A stretch of 64,000 nt of DNA from assembly GCA_903877095.1 (NCBI GenBank), contig CAIRCP010000051.1, forward strand, positions 1 through 64,000. The letters run 5' to 3'. This document shows positions 39,997 to 48,382 of this stretch, piece after piece; within the stretch, counting starts at the first letter, position 1; each line of letters starts with the position of its first letter. The notes under the pieces were generated by a model, which saw only the letters and a program-made list of their open reading frames with translations, was not told where the DNA came from and did not search any database. Position numbers and translations under genes: made by a program. This DNA comes from an uncultured Actinomycetes bacterium. Its GTDB lineage: Bacteria > Actinomycetota > Actinomycetes > Mycobacteriales > Mycobacteriaceae.

Positions 39997-40009
39997 TAGT
40001 TTGTGTGCG
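39997..40009 (+). promoter_or_regulatory. -10 element for a leaderless lpdA transcript
   Basis: TAGTTT (39997-40002) ends 6 nt before GTG 40009. This supports GTG 40009 over GTG 40003 as the lpdA start; no ribosome binding site is seen. Confidence 0.45.
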
Positions 40010-41427
40010 TGGCTCCCCCGACCCCCAAGCGGATCGTCATCATCGGCGGCGGGCCGGCGGGGTACGAGGCGGCGCTGGTAGCCGCCGCCCGCGGTGCCGA
40101 GGTCACCGTGGCCGACTCCGACGGCATCGGCGGGGCCTGCGTGCTCTTCGACTGCGTCCCGTCCAAGACCTTCATCGCCTCCACCGGTGTGCGGACCGAA
40201 CTGCGCCGGGCCCACGGGCTGGGATTCGACATCGGCATTGAGGACGCGAAGATCTCACTGCCCCAGATCAACAACCGCGTCAAAACGCTGGCCCGGTCGC
40301 AGTCGGCCGACATCGGCGCCCAGTTGCTGCGCGAGAAGGTCAGCATCGTGGGCGGGCGCGCCGAACTGATCGATGATGTGCCGGGCATGGCCCATCACCG
40401 GGTCCGGGTGAACACTCCGGACGGCAGGTCGGGCGTGCTCAAGGCCGACGTGGTGCTGATCGCCACCGGTGCCACCCCGCGGGTGCTGCCCGGCGCGGTT
40501 CCCGACGGCGAGCGAATCCTCAACTGGCGCCAGCTCTATGACCTGCCCGACCTGCCCGAGCACCTGGTCATCGTCGGCTCCGGGGTGACCGGCGCGGAAT
40601 TCTGCAACGCCTACACCGAGTTGGGCGTCACCGTGACCGTGGTGGCCAGCCGCGACCAGATCCTGCCGCACGAGGACAGCGACGCCGCCGCGGTTCTGGA
40701 GGAGGTGTTCGCCGAACGAGGCGTCACGCTGGTGAAGAACGCGCGTGCAGAGTCGGTGGTGCGCACCGGGTCCGGGATCCGGGTGACGATGACCGACGGC
40801 CGGACCGTCGACGGCAGCCACGCCCTGATGACCGTCGGTTCTGTGCCCAACACCGCCGGCCTCGGCCTGCAGCGCGTCGGCATCGAACTCGACCGGGGCG
40901 GCTACATCCCGGTGGACCGGGTCTCGCGAACCAGCGCCGCCGGGGTCTACGCCGCCGGAGACTGCACCGGCCTGATGCCGCTGGCCTCGGTGGCTGCCAT
41001 GCAGGGCCGGATCGCGATGTATCACGCACTGGGCGAAGGGGTGTCGCCGATCCGGCTGCGCACGGTGGCGTCGGCCACGTTCACCCGTCCGGAGATCGCC
41101 GCTGTCGGTGTGCCGCAGACGGCCATCGACAGCGGTGCCGTCCCGGCCCGCACCCTGATCCTGCCGCTGACCACCAACGCGCGGGCGAAGATGTCGCTGC
41201 TGCGCCGCGGCTTCGTCAAGATCTTCTGCCGGCCGGCCACCGGCGTGGTGATTGGGGGCGTGGTGGTGGCGCCGATCGCCTCCGAGCTGATCCTGCCGAT
41301 CGCGCTGGCCGTGCAGAACCGCATTTCGGTCACCGATCTTGCTCAGACGCTTTCCGTGTATCCCTCGCTGTCAGGGTCTATCGTCGAAGCCGCCCGACGC
41401 CTGATGGCGCACGACGATCTCGACTAG
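40009..41427 (+). CDS. lpdA: FAD-dependent NAD(P)H:quinone reductase, LpdA-type
   Basis: Pyridine nucleotide-disulfide reductase fold, about 472 aa: FAD site RIVIIGGGPAGYEAALVAA, NAD(P) site LVIVGSGVTGAEFCNAYTELG, second FAD motif GVYAAGDCTGLMPLASVAAMQ. Rv3303c (LpdA) is a quinone reductase recalled to have lost one redox Cys (AVLDDCVPSK). Here the segment reads ACVLFDCVPSK, a full Cys-x4-Cys as in true disulfide reductases. The C-terminal His-Glu pair of lipoamide dehydrogenases is still absent (VYPSLSGSI). Located upstream of glpD2 as in M. tuberculosis, so electrons may pass between glycerol metabolism and quinones. Confidence 0.9.
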   Translation: MAPPTPKRIVIIGGGPAGYEAALVAAARGAEVTVADSDGIGGACVLFDCVPSKTFIASTGVRTELRRAHGLGFDIGIEDAKISLPQINNRVKTLARSQSADIGAQLLREKVSIVGGRAELIDDVPGMAHHRVRVNTPDGRSGVLKADVVLIATGATPRVLPGAVPDGERILNWRQLYDLPDLPEHLVIVGSGVTGAEFCNAYTELGVTVTVVASRDQILPHEDSDAAAVLEEVFAERGVTLVKNARAESVVRTGSGIRVTMTDGRTVDGSHALMTVGSVPNTAGLGLQRVGIELDRGGYIPVDRVSRTSAAGVYAAGDCTGLMPLASVAAMQGRIAMYHALGEGVSPIRLRTVASATFTRPEIAAVGVPQTAIDSGAVPARTLILPLTTNARAKMSLLRRGFVKIFCRPATGVVIGGVVVAPIASELILPIALAVQNRISVTDLAQTLSVYPSLSGSIVEAARRLMAHDDLD

Positions 41428-41463
41428 CCTGCGGATACCCGCAGTAACCCCACAGGAGTGACA

Positions 41464-43209
41464 GTGAGCGACCCGATCCTTCGGCCGGGCACCGGTCAGA
41501 CCTTCCTCGGACCCGCCCAGCGCGCCGAAGCCTGGGATCGGCTGGGCAACGAGCAGTTCGACGTCGTCGTGATCGGCGGTGGGGTGGTGGGTGCCGGCGC
41601 GGCACTCGACGCCGCCACCCGCGGACTGAGCGTCGCCCTCGTGGAGGCCCGGGACTTTGCCTCCGGCACGTCGAGCCGAAGCTCCAAGATGTTTCACGGC
41701 GGTCTGCGCTACCTCGAGCAGCTGGAGTTCGGCCTGGTGCGCGAGGCGCTGCACGAGCGCGAACTCTCGCTGAGCACCTTGGCCCCGCACCTGGTCAAGC
41801 CGTTGCCCTTCCTGTTCCCGCTGTCCCACCGGGTGTGGGAGCGGCCTTACATGGCGGCCGGCATCTTTCTCTATGACCAGTTGGGCGGCGCGAAATCGGT
41901 TCCGGCGCAGAAGCATTTGACCCGATCCGCCGCGCTGCGGCTGGCCCCCAGCCTCAAACGCAACTCCCTGATCGGCGGGATCCGCTATTACGACACCGTC
42001 GTCGATGATGCGCGGCACACCATGATGGTGGCCCGGACGGCGGCGCACTACGGAGCGGTGGTGCGCAACTCCACTCAGGTGACCGCACTGCGGACCGAGG
42101 GCGACCGCGTCGTCGGGGTGACGGTCCGCGACTCGGAGACCGGCGCGGTGACCGATGTGCGCGGCCACGTCGTCATCAACGCCACCGGGGTGTGGACCGA
42201 CGAGATTCAGGCGCTGTCCAAACAGCGCGGCCGGTTCCGGGTGCGGGCGTCCAAGGGCGTGCACATCGTGGTTCCACGGGACCGCATCGTCAGCGAGGTG
42301 GCCATCATCCTGCGCACCGAGAAGTCGGTGCTGTTCATCATCCCGTGGGGCACCCACTGGATCATCGGCACCACCGACACCGACTGGAACCTCGACCTCG
42401 CTCATCCGGCCGCCACCAAGGCCGACATCGACTACATCCTCGATCACGTCAACACCGTCCTGGTCACTCCCTTGACCCACAAGGACATCGACGGGGTGTA
42501 CGCCGGACTGCGCCCACTGCTGGCCGGGGAGAGCGAGGAGACCTCCAAGCTGTCCCGCGAGCATGCGGTGGCCTCGCCCACCCCCGGCCTGGTCTCGATC
42601 GCGGGCGGCAAGTACACCACCTACCGGGTGATGGGCGCCGACGCCGTCGACGCCGCGGCCGAGTTCGTCCCGTCGCGGGTGGCCCCGTCGATCACCGAGA
42701 AGGTGCCCCTGCTCGGTGCCGACGGCTACTTCGCCCTGATCAACCAGACCGACAGCGTCGGAGAGCAGTACAACCTGCATCCGTACCGGGTCAAGCACCT
42801 GCTCGACCGGTACGGCTCGCTGATCGGGGAGGTGCTGGGACTTGCCGAGGGCAGGCCCGATCTGCTGGAGCCGATCACCAATGCGGCCATCTATCTGCGG
42901 GTCGAGGCGGCCTATGCGGCGGCGGCCGAGGGTGCCCTGCACCTGGAGGACATCCTGACCCGACGGATGCGGATCTCCATCGAGTACCCGCACCGCGGGG
43001 TGGAGTGCGCCCGAGAGGTCGCCGAGATCGTGGCGCCGATCCTGGGCTGGAGCCAGGCCGACATCGACCGCGAGGTGAGCACCTACACCGCTCGGGTGGA
43101 GGCCGAGATCCGCTCGCAGACCCAGTCCGACGACGCATCGGCCGACGCGCTGCGGGCCGCGGCGCCGGAGGCCCGCGCCGAGATCCTTGAGCCGGTGCCG
43201 CTGACCTAG
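41464..43209 (+). CDS. glpD2: FAD-dependent glycerol-3-phosphate dehydrogenase
   Basis: Membrane-associated flavoenzyme of 581 aa oxidising sn-glycerol-3-phosphate to DHAP with quinone reduction. Seen: VVVIGGGVVGAGAALDAATRG near residue 36, EARDFASGTSSRSSKMFHGGLRYLEQ, WIIGTTDTDWN and SIAGGKYTTYRVMG. GTG 41464 with AGGAG about 5 nt upstream is preferred to GTG 41458. It follows lpdA after 36 bp, as Rv3302c/Rv3303c do. Confidence 0.95.
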   Translation: MSDPILRPGTGQTFLGPAQRAEAWDRLGNEQFDVVVIGGGVVGAGAALDAATRGLSVALVEARDFASGTSSRSSKMFHGGLRYLEQLEFGLVREALHERELSLSTLAPHLVKPLPFLFPLSHRVWERPYMAAGIFLYDQLGGAKSVPAQKHLTRSAALRLAPSLKRNSLIGGIRYYDTVVDDARHTMMVARTAAHYGAVVRNSTQVTALRTEGDRVVGVTVRDSETGAVTDVRGHVVINATGVWTDEIQALSKQRGRFRVRASKGVHIVVPRDRIVSEVAIILRTEKSVLFIIPWGTHWIIGTTDTDWNLDLAHPAATKADIDYILDHVNTVLVTPLTHKDIDGVYAGLRPLLAGESEETSKLSREHAVASPTPGLVSIAGGKYTTYRVMGADAVDAAAEFVPSRVAPSITEKVPLLGADGYFALINQTDSVGEQYNLHPYRVKHLLDRYGSLIGEVLGLAEGRPDLLEPITNAAIYLRVEAAYAAAAEGALHLEDILTRRMRISIEYPHRGVECAREVAEIVAPILGWSQADIDREVSTYTARVEAEIRSQTQSDDASADALRAAAPEARAEILEPVPLT

Positions 43210-43224
43210 ACCGGCGACCCGTTG

Positions 43225-44103
43225 ATGGCCCGCCGCCGGCCGCCGGCCCTGCCTCCGCGTGACGGCCTGGGCCCGGCCCGGCTGCGTCTGCAGGGCGGCA
43301 ATGTGGCCGACGAGTTCGGACGGCGGTTCGGACCAGAGAGTCGGGCCAAAGTTCTGTCCGGCGGGGTGGTCGACGTCCGCGGTGCCACCGTTGATGCAGC
43401 GACGGTGCTGCCGGCCGGTTCTGTCGTCTACCTCTACCGCGACCTGCCCGATGAGGTCGAGGTGCCCTTCGGCGTTCCGGTGCTGCACCGCGACGAGAAC
43501 ATCCTCGTGGTCGACAAGCCGCACTTCCTGGCCACCATGCCGCGCGGGCGTCACGTCGCGCAGACCGCGCTGGTCCGGCTGCGCCGCGACCTCGATCTGC
43601 CCGAGCTGAGCCCGGCCCACCGGCTGGACCGGCTCACCGCCGGGGTGCTGCTGTTCACTGTCCGCCGCGAGGCTCGCGGCGCGTACCAGACGTTGTTCGC
43701 GCGCGGAGAGGTGCGCAAGATCTACCTCGCGCGATCGATGGCGGAGCCGGGTCTTGCTGTGCCGCTCACGGTTTCGAACCGCATCGTGAAGCGGCGCGGG
43801 GTTCTGCAGGCCGTCGTCGAGCCGGGCGAGCCCAACGCCGAGTCCCATGTCGAGCCGCTGGGGGAAGGTCTGTACCGCCTGACGCCCCGCACCGGGCGTA
43901 CGCATCAACTGCGGGTGCACATGGCCGGCCTGGGCGTGCCGATCGACAACGACCCCCTCTATCCGGGCGTCCATCCGGGTGTCGACGACGTCGAGCCGCA
44001 GGATTTTTCGAATCCTCTGAAACTGCTCGCGCACAGCCTGGCGTTCACCGATCCGATCACCGGTGCGCCGGTGCGCTTCACCTCCGGACGCCGGTTGCTT
44101 TGA
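43225..44103 (+). CDS. RluA-type pseudouridine synthase
   Basis: RNA pseudouridine synthase of about 292 aa. The catalytic motif is SPAHRLDRLTAGVLLFTVRR with Asp in HRLDR near residue 136; VDKPHFLATMP and GRTHQLRVHMAGLGVPIDNDPLYP are further signatures. The N-terminus is basic (MARRRPPALPPRDG). It corresponds to Rv3300c. The target uridine (rRNA or tRNA) cannot be told from sequence. Confidence 0.92.
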   Translation: MARRRPPALPPRDGLGPARLRLQGGNVADEFGRRFGPESRAKVLSGGVVDVRGATVDAATVLPAGSVVYLYRDLPDEVEVPFGVPVLHRDENILVVDKPHFLATMPRGRHVAQTALVRLRRDLDLPELSPAHRLDRLTAGVLLFTVRREARGAYQTLFARGEVRKIYLARSMAEPGLAVPLTVSNRIVKRRGVLQAVVEPGEPNAESHVEPLGEGLYRLTPRTGRTHQLRVHMAGLGVPIDNDPLYPGVHPGVDDVEPQDFSNPLKLLAHSLAFTDPITGAPVRFTSGRRLL

Positions 44104-44155
44104 TGGGCACAGGCTCGGTGCCTTCGGGCCCTAGCGGGGCGCGCGTCGGGTCGGC

Positions 44156-44743
44156 ATGATCACAGACATGGAGCGCAAACGGCTGGCCAATGACGATCAC
44201 GAACTGGTGCTCTTGGCGGCCTACGCCGACCTGGAGACCGCCCAGGACGACTTCGGGGATCTGGAACGCAGCCTCAAGCACGGCTTGGAGGTGCGCGGCG
44301 CCGCGCTGGTGAGTAAGAACGCCGCCGGGCAGCCCGAGGTGGTGGAAGCCGCCAATCGGCACGGCCGGTTCGGTATCGGCATGGGTGTCGGGGTCGGCGC
44401 GCTGTTCGGTTTGTTCGCCCCGCCGCTGGGCTTGTCGGTGCTGGCAGGCGCTGCGGCCGGCGGATTGCTCGCAGCCTTCGCCGAACACGAACTGCGGACG
44501 GGACTGCGCCACGAGGTCGCCGAAGCGCTGGAGGCCGGCACCGCCGTCATCGTCGCGATCAGCTATCCGCAGGGGCGGGTCCCGGTCGAGAACGTCATCC
44601 ACCACGCCATTGCCTTCCGGGAACTGCCGCTGGATTCCTCGACCGTCCAATCGGTCGAACAGGCGATTGCCGAGGCGATGCGCACCATCGGCCATCAGGC
44701 CGACGACTCACTCAGCGCTGGCACGACGGACACCAGTAACTGA
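44156..44743 (+). CDS. DUF1269-like protein with glycine-rich membrane segment
   Basis: A 195-aa protein: N-terminal alpha/beta domain ([23 protein letters not shown]), a hydrophobic Gly/Ala-rich hairpin ([36 protein letters not shown], about residues 73-108), then a second soluble part ([22 protein letters not shown]). This layout resembles DUF1269/YloB-type membrane-associated proteins of unknown function. ATG 44156 is used; ATG 44168 is an alternative. It overlaps the convergent nei gene by 32 bp. Confidence 0.75.
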   Translation: MITDMERKRLANDDHELVLLAAYADLETAQDDFGDLERSLKHGLEVRGAALVSKNAAGQPEVVEAANRHGRFGIGMGVGVGALFGLFAPPLGLSVLAGAAAGGLLAAFAEHELRTGLRHEVAEALEAGTAVIVAISYPQGRVPVENVIHHAIAFRELPLDSSTVQSVEQAIAEAMRTIGHQADDSLSAGTTDTSN

Positions 44744-45485
44744 CCCGTTCACCGCTGGCCTGCGACTGCTCGGCGCGGGTGATCGGTGTGCCGCACCGAC
44801 GGCACGGTTCCCCGCCGCGGCCGTAGACCCAGAGTTGCCGGCCCGGGCGGGCATTGCCGGTCGTCGTCCGGCCCACCCGTAACCGGTTGGCCCACAACAT
44901 ATCCCGGGCTCTTGTCACCACCCGTAGCGGGTTGTCCAGCGTGCTCACCAGGCTGGTGGGCAGCCGGCCGAACAGGAAGCACAACTCGTTGCAGTACACA
45001 TTGCCCACACCGGCCATCACCCGCTGATCGAGCAGTGCTGCGGCAATAGTCCGATCCGGGTCCGCGGTGAGGTTGGCCGCCGCGCGGTGCGCATCCCAGT
45101 CCGGGCCGAGCAGATCCGGCCCGAGGTGGGCCACGACGTCCATGTCGTGGTCGCGGTCCAGGATCTCCAGCACCCCGAGGTCGATACCCGCGGCGCTGAT
45201 ATCGCCGGCTTCCAACAGGATTCGGATCGTGTAGTCCGGGCGCGGCGGGCGCCCGCGCGGGGTGATCCGCCAACTGCCGTCCATCTTGAGGTGCGAATGG
45301 ATGCTGGCCGGGCCGACCCGGATGAACAGGTGCTTGCCGCGGCTGAGCACCTCGTCGACCCGCATGCCGGAAAGATCGGTGGTTGCGTAGCGCGGCACCC
45401 GGACGTCGCAGCGGGTCAGGATCTGGCCGTTCAGCGCCTCGCGCAGAGCCGCTGCGGTGCGAAAGACGGTGTCGCCCTCAGGCAT
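44712..45485 (-). CDS. nei: Endonuclease VIII-type DNA glycosylase (Nei2)
   Basis: Fpg/Nei family bifunctional DNA glycosylase/AP lyase of 257 aa repairing oxidised bases. The N-terminus [10 protein letters not shown] provides catalytic Pro2 and Glu3; Lys in SRGKHLFI is near residue 51; the H2TH region has [14 protein letters not shown]; the zinc finger is PCRRCGTP...YWCPSCQR. Matches Rv3297. With nearby lhr and the broken xthA this is a base-excision repair neighbourhood. Confidence 0.94.
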   Translation of the reverse strand: MPEGDTVFRTAAALREALNGQILTRCDVRVPRYATTDLSGMRVDEVLSRGKHLFIRVGPASIHSHLKMDGSWRITPRGRPPRPDYTIRILLEAGDISAAGIDLGVLEILDRDHDMDVVAHLGPDLLGPDWDAHRAAANLTADPDRTIAAALLDQRVMAGVGNVYCNELCFLFGRLPTSLVSTLDNPLRVVTRARDMLWANRLRVGRTTTGNARPGRQLWVYGRGGEPCRRCGTPITRAEQSQASGERVSYWCPSCQR

Positions 45486-45547
45486 CCGGCTGGGTCACCC
45501 GGCTAGGTCATCCGGCAAGGTCATCCGGCTGGGGCATCCGGCTAGGG
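45483..45547. repeat. Five tandem 13-bp repeats between lutC and nei
   Basis: Five near-identical units of consensus CATCCGGCTAGGT starting at 45483, 45496, 45509, 45522 and 45535. The array begins in the nei start codon and ends across the lutC stop codon, filling the whole intergenic space. Confidence 0.92.
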
Positions 45548-46162
45548 CTCGACGATCAGCACATCGAGGGTGCGCGGACCGTGCACCCCTTCGACCCGTT
45601 CCAGTTCGATGTCGCTGGTGGCGCTGGGACCGGAGATGAATGTCAACGGCCGCACCGGATCCAGCGCGGCGAATCCCTGCGGCACCGTGTCCACCACCTG
45701 CTCGGCGAATACGACGCAGATGTGGTGATCGGGGATGAGCGTCAGGACGCGGCGGCCCTGGGCGGTGCCGCCGTCGAGGACGATGGTGCCGGTCGCGGCG
45801 ATCCCCAGCGCGCAGCCGGTGACCACCGCGGCAGCCGCCTCCAGCCGGTCGTTGGACAGCCGGGCGGCCGGGTCGTCGCGCATGGTGCTGACCTCGGCCA
45901 CCCAGCCGGGAGGCAGGTCGTCGGGGATGGCGACCACACCGCCGGTTGCCACCAGTGCTGCCACCGTCGCGCTGATCTCCCCGGCGCTGATGCGGCGCAC
46001 CTGGGCCCGGTAGTCGGCGACCGTCTCGGCGAACCGGGCGATGTCAGCGGGGCCGTCCAGGGGTGCGCGGTCGTAATCCCTTGGTATAACCACGGATTCG
46101 GGTGGTGCAGCCGCCAGTGCCGCGCGGATCCGGCGCAGGACTTCGGCCCGGGCTTCCGTCAT
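45542..46162 (-). CDS. lutC: Lactate utilisation protein C
   Basis: LutC/YkgG-type protein of 206 aa, part of the LutABC L-lactate oxidation complex. Seen: RRIRAALAAAPPESV at the N-terminus and GCALGIAATGTIVLDGG, LIPDHHICVVFAEQVVD and SATSDIELERVEGVHGPR, typical LUD-domain motifs. ATG 46162 overlaps the lutB stop (ATGA); the ORF track start at 46258 is not supported. Its stop codon lies inside a 13-bp tandem repeat. Confidence 0.93.
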   Translation of the reverse strand: MTEARAEVLRRIRAALAAAPPESVVIPRDYDRAPLDGPADIARFAETVADYRAQVRRISAGEISATVAALVATGGVVAIPDDLPPGWVAEVSTMRDDPAARLSNDRLEAAAAVVTGCALGIAATGTIVLDGGTAQGRRVLTLIPDHHICVVFAEQVVDTVPQGFAALDPVRPLTFISGPSATSDIELERVEGVHGPRTLDVLIVEP

Positions 46163-47634
46163 GACCGCTGCTCGTGGTTCTGCGCCCACCACTGCCGGAA
46201 CGTCTGACGCGGCGGCTCCGGCAGATCCCGGCTCGCCGTCCACTTCGATGCCGGCCACGGCAGCGCCGTGATCCGGTGATCCTTACCGGCGATCAGCCGC
46301 CCAGCGCCGGCGGCCTTCTCGGCGGCGGCGAACCGCCGCGGCGAGTCCATCACCCATGCAGCGGCTTTCATCGCCAGATCCTGCCCGCTGGGTATCCCGC
46401 CGCGGCCGGCGTCGACCACCTCGGCGCGCAGATGGACCAGGATGGACGGGATGTCGATGCGGACCGGGCAGGCGTCGAAACAGGCCCCGCACAGCGACGA
46501 GGCGAACGGCAGGGAGGCGTTGGGGTCGTTGTGGCCCTGGAGGCCGGTCAGCTGGGGGCTCAGGATCGCCCCGATCGGACCCGGGTACACCGAACCGTAG
46601 GCGTGCCCGCCGGTGCGCTCGTAGACCGGGCAGACGTTGAGGCAGGCGCTGCAGCGGATGCACTTCAGTGCCTCCCGGCCGACGGCGTCGGCCAGCACCC
46701 GGGTGCGGCCGTTGTCCAGCAGCACCAGGTGGAACTCCTGCGGCCCGTCGCCGCGATGCACGCCGGTCCACATCGAGGTGTAGGGGTTCATCCGCTCGGC
46801 GGTCGAGGAGCGCGGCAGCAGTTGCATGAACACGTCGAGATCGGCGAACCGCGGAATGACCTTCTCGATGCCCATGACGGTGATGAGCGTCTGCGGCAGC
46901 GTCAGGCACATCCGGCCGTTGCCTTCGGATTCCACCACCGCCAGCGTCCCGGTCTCGGCGACGCCGAAGTTGGCCCCGCTCACCGCGACCCGGGCCGAGA
47001 GGAACTTCCGGCGCAGATAGCCGCGGGCGGCGTCGGCGAGTTCATGGGGATCGTCGCCCAGATCGGTGACGCCGGGCATCTCGCGCAGGAAGATGTCGCG
47101 GATCTCGGCGCGGTTCTTGTGGATCGCCGGCACCAGAATGTGGCTGGGCCAGTCGTGGCCGAGTTGGACGATCAACTCGGCCAGGTCGGTTTCGACGGCT
47201 GCGATGCCCTCGGCATCGAGGTGCTCGTTGAGGCCGATTTCCTGGGTGGCCATCGATTTGACCTTGACGACTTCGTCGGCGCCGGTGGCCCGGATCAGCC
47301 GGGTGACGATCCGGTTGGCCTCATCGGCGTCGCGGGCCCAATGCACCACGCCGCCGCGCCGCGTGACGTTGCGCTCCAACTCCTCCAACAGTTCCGGGAG
47401 CCGGGCCAGCACGTCGCGTTTGATGGCGCTGCCGGCCAGGCGGAGTTCCTCCCAGTCCGGGCACTCCTGCACAGCCGCGAGTCGCTTGGCCCTGATCGTG
47501 TGGGTGGCGTGGCCGACGTTGCGGCGCATCTGCTTGTCCGCCAGCGCCTTTCGGGCTGCCTTGGGGAACTTCTCCTCGCCGCGCAGGTTGCCGGTGCCGG
47601 GCGTGCCGAGGAAGGTGCTGGTATCGGGTTTCAT
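46159..47634 (-). CDS. lutB: Lactate utilisation iron-sulfur protein B
   Basis: LutB/YkgF-type protein of 491 aa with an N-terminal LUD domain (ILVPAIHKNRAEIRDIF, GVAETGTLAVVESEGNGRM) and two ferredoxin-like [4Fe-4S] sites: CIRCSACLNVCPVY and CGACFDACPVRIDIP. ATG 47634 overlaps the lutA stop (ATGA). Works with LutA and LutC to oxidise L-lactate to pyruvate and pass electrons to the chain. Confidence 0.95.
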   Translation of the reverse strand: MKPDTSTFLGTPGTGNLRGEEKFPKAARKALADKQMRRNVGHATHTIRAKRLAAVQECPDWEELRLAGSAIKRDVLARLPELLEELERNVTRRGGVVHWARDADEANRIVTRLIRATGADEVVKVKSMATQEIGLNEHLDAEGIAAVETDLAELIVQLGHDWPSHILVPAIHKNRAEIRDIFLREMPGVTDLGDDPHELADAARGYLRRKFLSARVAVSGANFGVAETGTLAVVESEGNGRMCLTLPQTLITVMGIEKVIPRFADLDVFMQLLPRSSTAERMNPYTSMWTGVHRGDGPQEFHLVLLDNGRTRVLADAVGREALKCIRCSACLNVCPVYERTGGHAYGSVYPGPIGAILSPQLTGLQGHNDPNASLPFASSLCGACFDACPVRIDIPSILVHLRAEVVDAGRGGIPSGQDLAMKAAAWVMDSPRRFAAAEKAAGAGRLIAGKDHRITALPWPASKWTASRDLPEPPRQTFRQWWAQNHEQRS

Positions 47635-48362
47635 TGCGCCGCCAGGATTTCCGCGAGGTGGACGGTGCGGACGTCCGCGCCGGACCGGCTCAGTCCGCCG
47701 CCGATGTGCATGAGGCACGACGCGTCTCCGGCGCTGCAGACCTGCGCACCGGTGCTGATGACGGCGGCCATCTTGTCGGCGAGCATCGCGGCGGAGGTGT
47801 CGGCGTTCTTCAGGGCGAACGTCCCGCCGAATCCGCAGCAGCTATCGGCCATCGGCAACTCGACCAGGGTCAGGCCACGCACCGCACGCAGCAGTTGCAG
47901 CGGCTTGTCGCCAACTCTGAGCATGCGCAGGGAGTGGCAGGTCGGGTGATAGGTCACCGTGTGCGGGTAGTAGGCGCCGACGTCGCGGACGCCCAGCACG
48001 TCGACGAGCAGTTCGGACAGTTCGTAGGTGCGGGCGGCGACGGCCTCGGCGCGGACCGCCAGTGCCTCGTCGCCGGCGCGGCGGGCCACCATCGCGTGCT
48101 GATGGCGCACCGAACCCACACACGATCCCGACGGCGCGACGACCGCGTCGCACCCGGCGTCCTCGAACGCCTCGACGTGGTTGCGCACCAGCGCGACGGC
48201 TTCCTTCAGATAGCCGGTGTTGACGTGCATCTGCCCGCAGCAGGTCTGCCGCGGCGGGAAGACCACCTCATGCCCGAGTCGCTCCAGCACGGTGACGCAT
48301 GCGATGTCCACGTCCGGAAACAGCGCGTCGGCCAGGCAGGTGGCGAACAGGGCGATGCGCAT
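47631..48362 (-). CDS. lutA: Lactate utilisation protein A (Cys-rich CCG domain)
   Basis: LutA/YkgE-type protein of 243 aa with two Cys-rich CCG domains: RQTCCGQMHVNTG near residue 40 and DSCCGFGGTFALKN near 170, preceded by PSGSCVGSVR and YHPTCHSLRML. These bind a Fe-S cluster as in heterodisulfide-reductase subunits. First gene of lutA-B-C, 20 bp downstream of lhr and probably read through from it. Confidence 0.95.
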   Translation of the reverse strand: MRIALFATCLADALFPDVDIACVTVLERLGHEVVFPPRQTCCGQMHVNTGYLKEAVALVRNHVEAFEDAGCDAVVAPSGSCVGSVRHQHAMVARRAGDEALAVRAEAVAARTYELSELLVDVLGVRDVGAYYPHTVTYHPTCHSLRMLRVGDKPLQLLRAVRGLTLVELPMADSCCGFGGTFALKNADTSAAMLADKMAAVISTGAQVCSAGDASCLMHIGGGLSRSGADVRTVHLAEILAAQ

Positions 48363-48382
48363 TGGACGATGGTCCTCGTCGC

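Noticed and set aside
41371-44034. 887-aa minus-strand ORF
   Set aside because: Antisense to glpD2 and the pseudouridine synthase gene; composition typical of a shadow frame.
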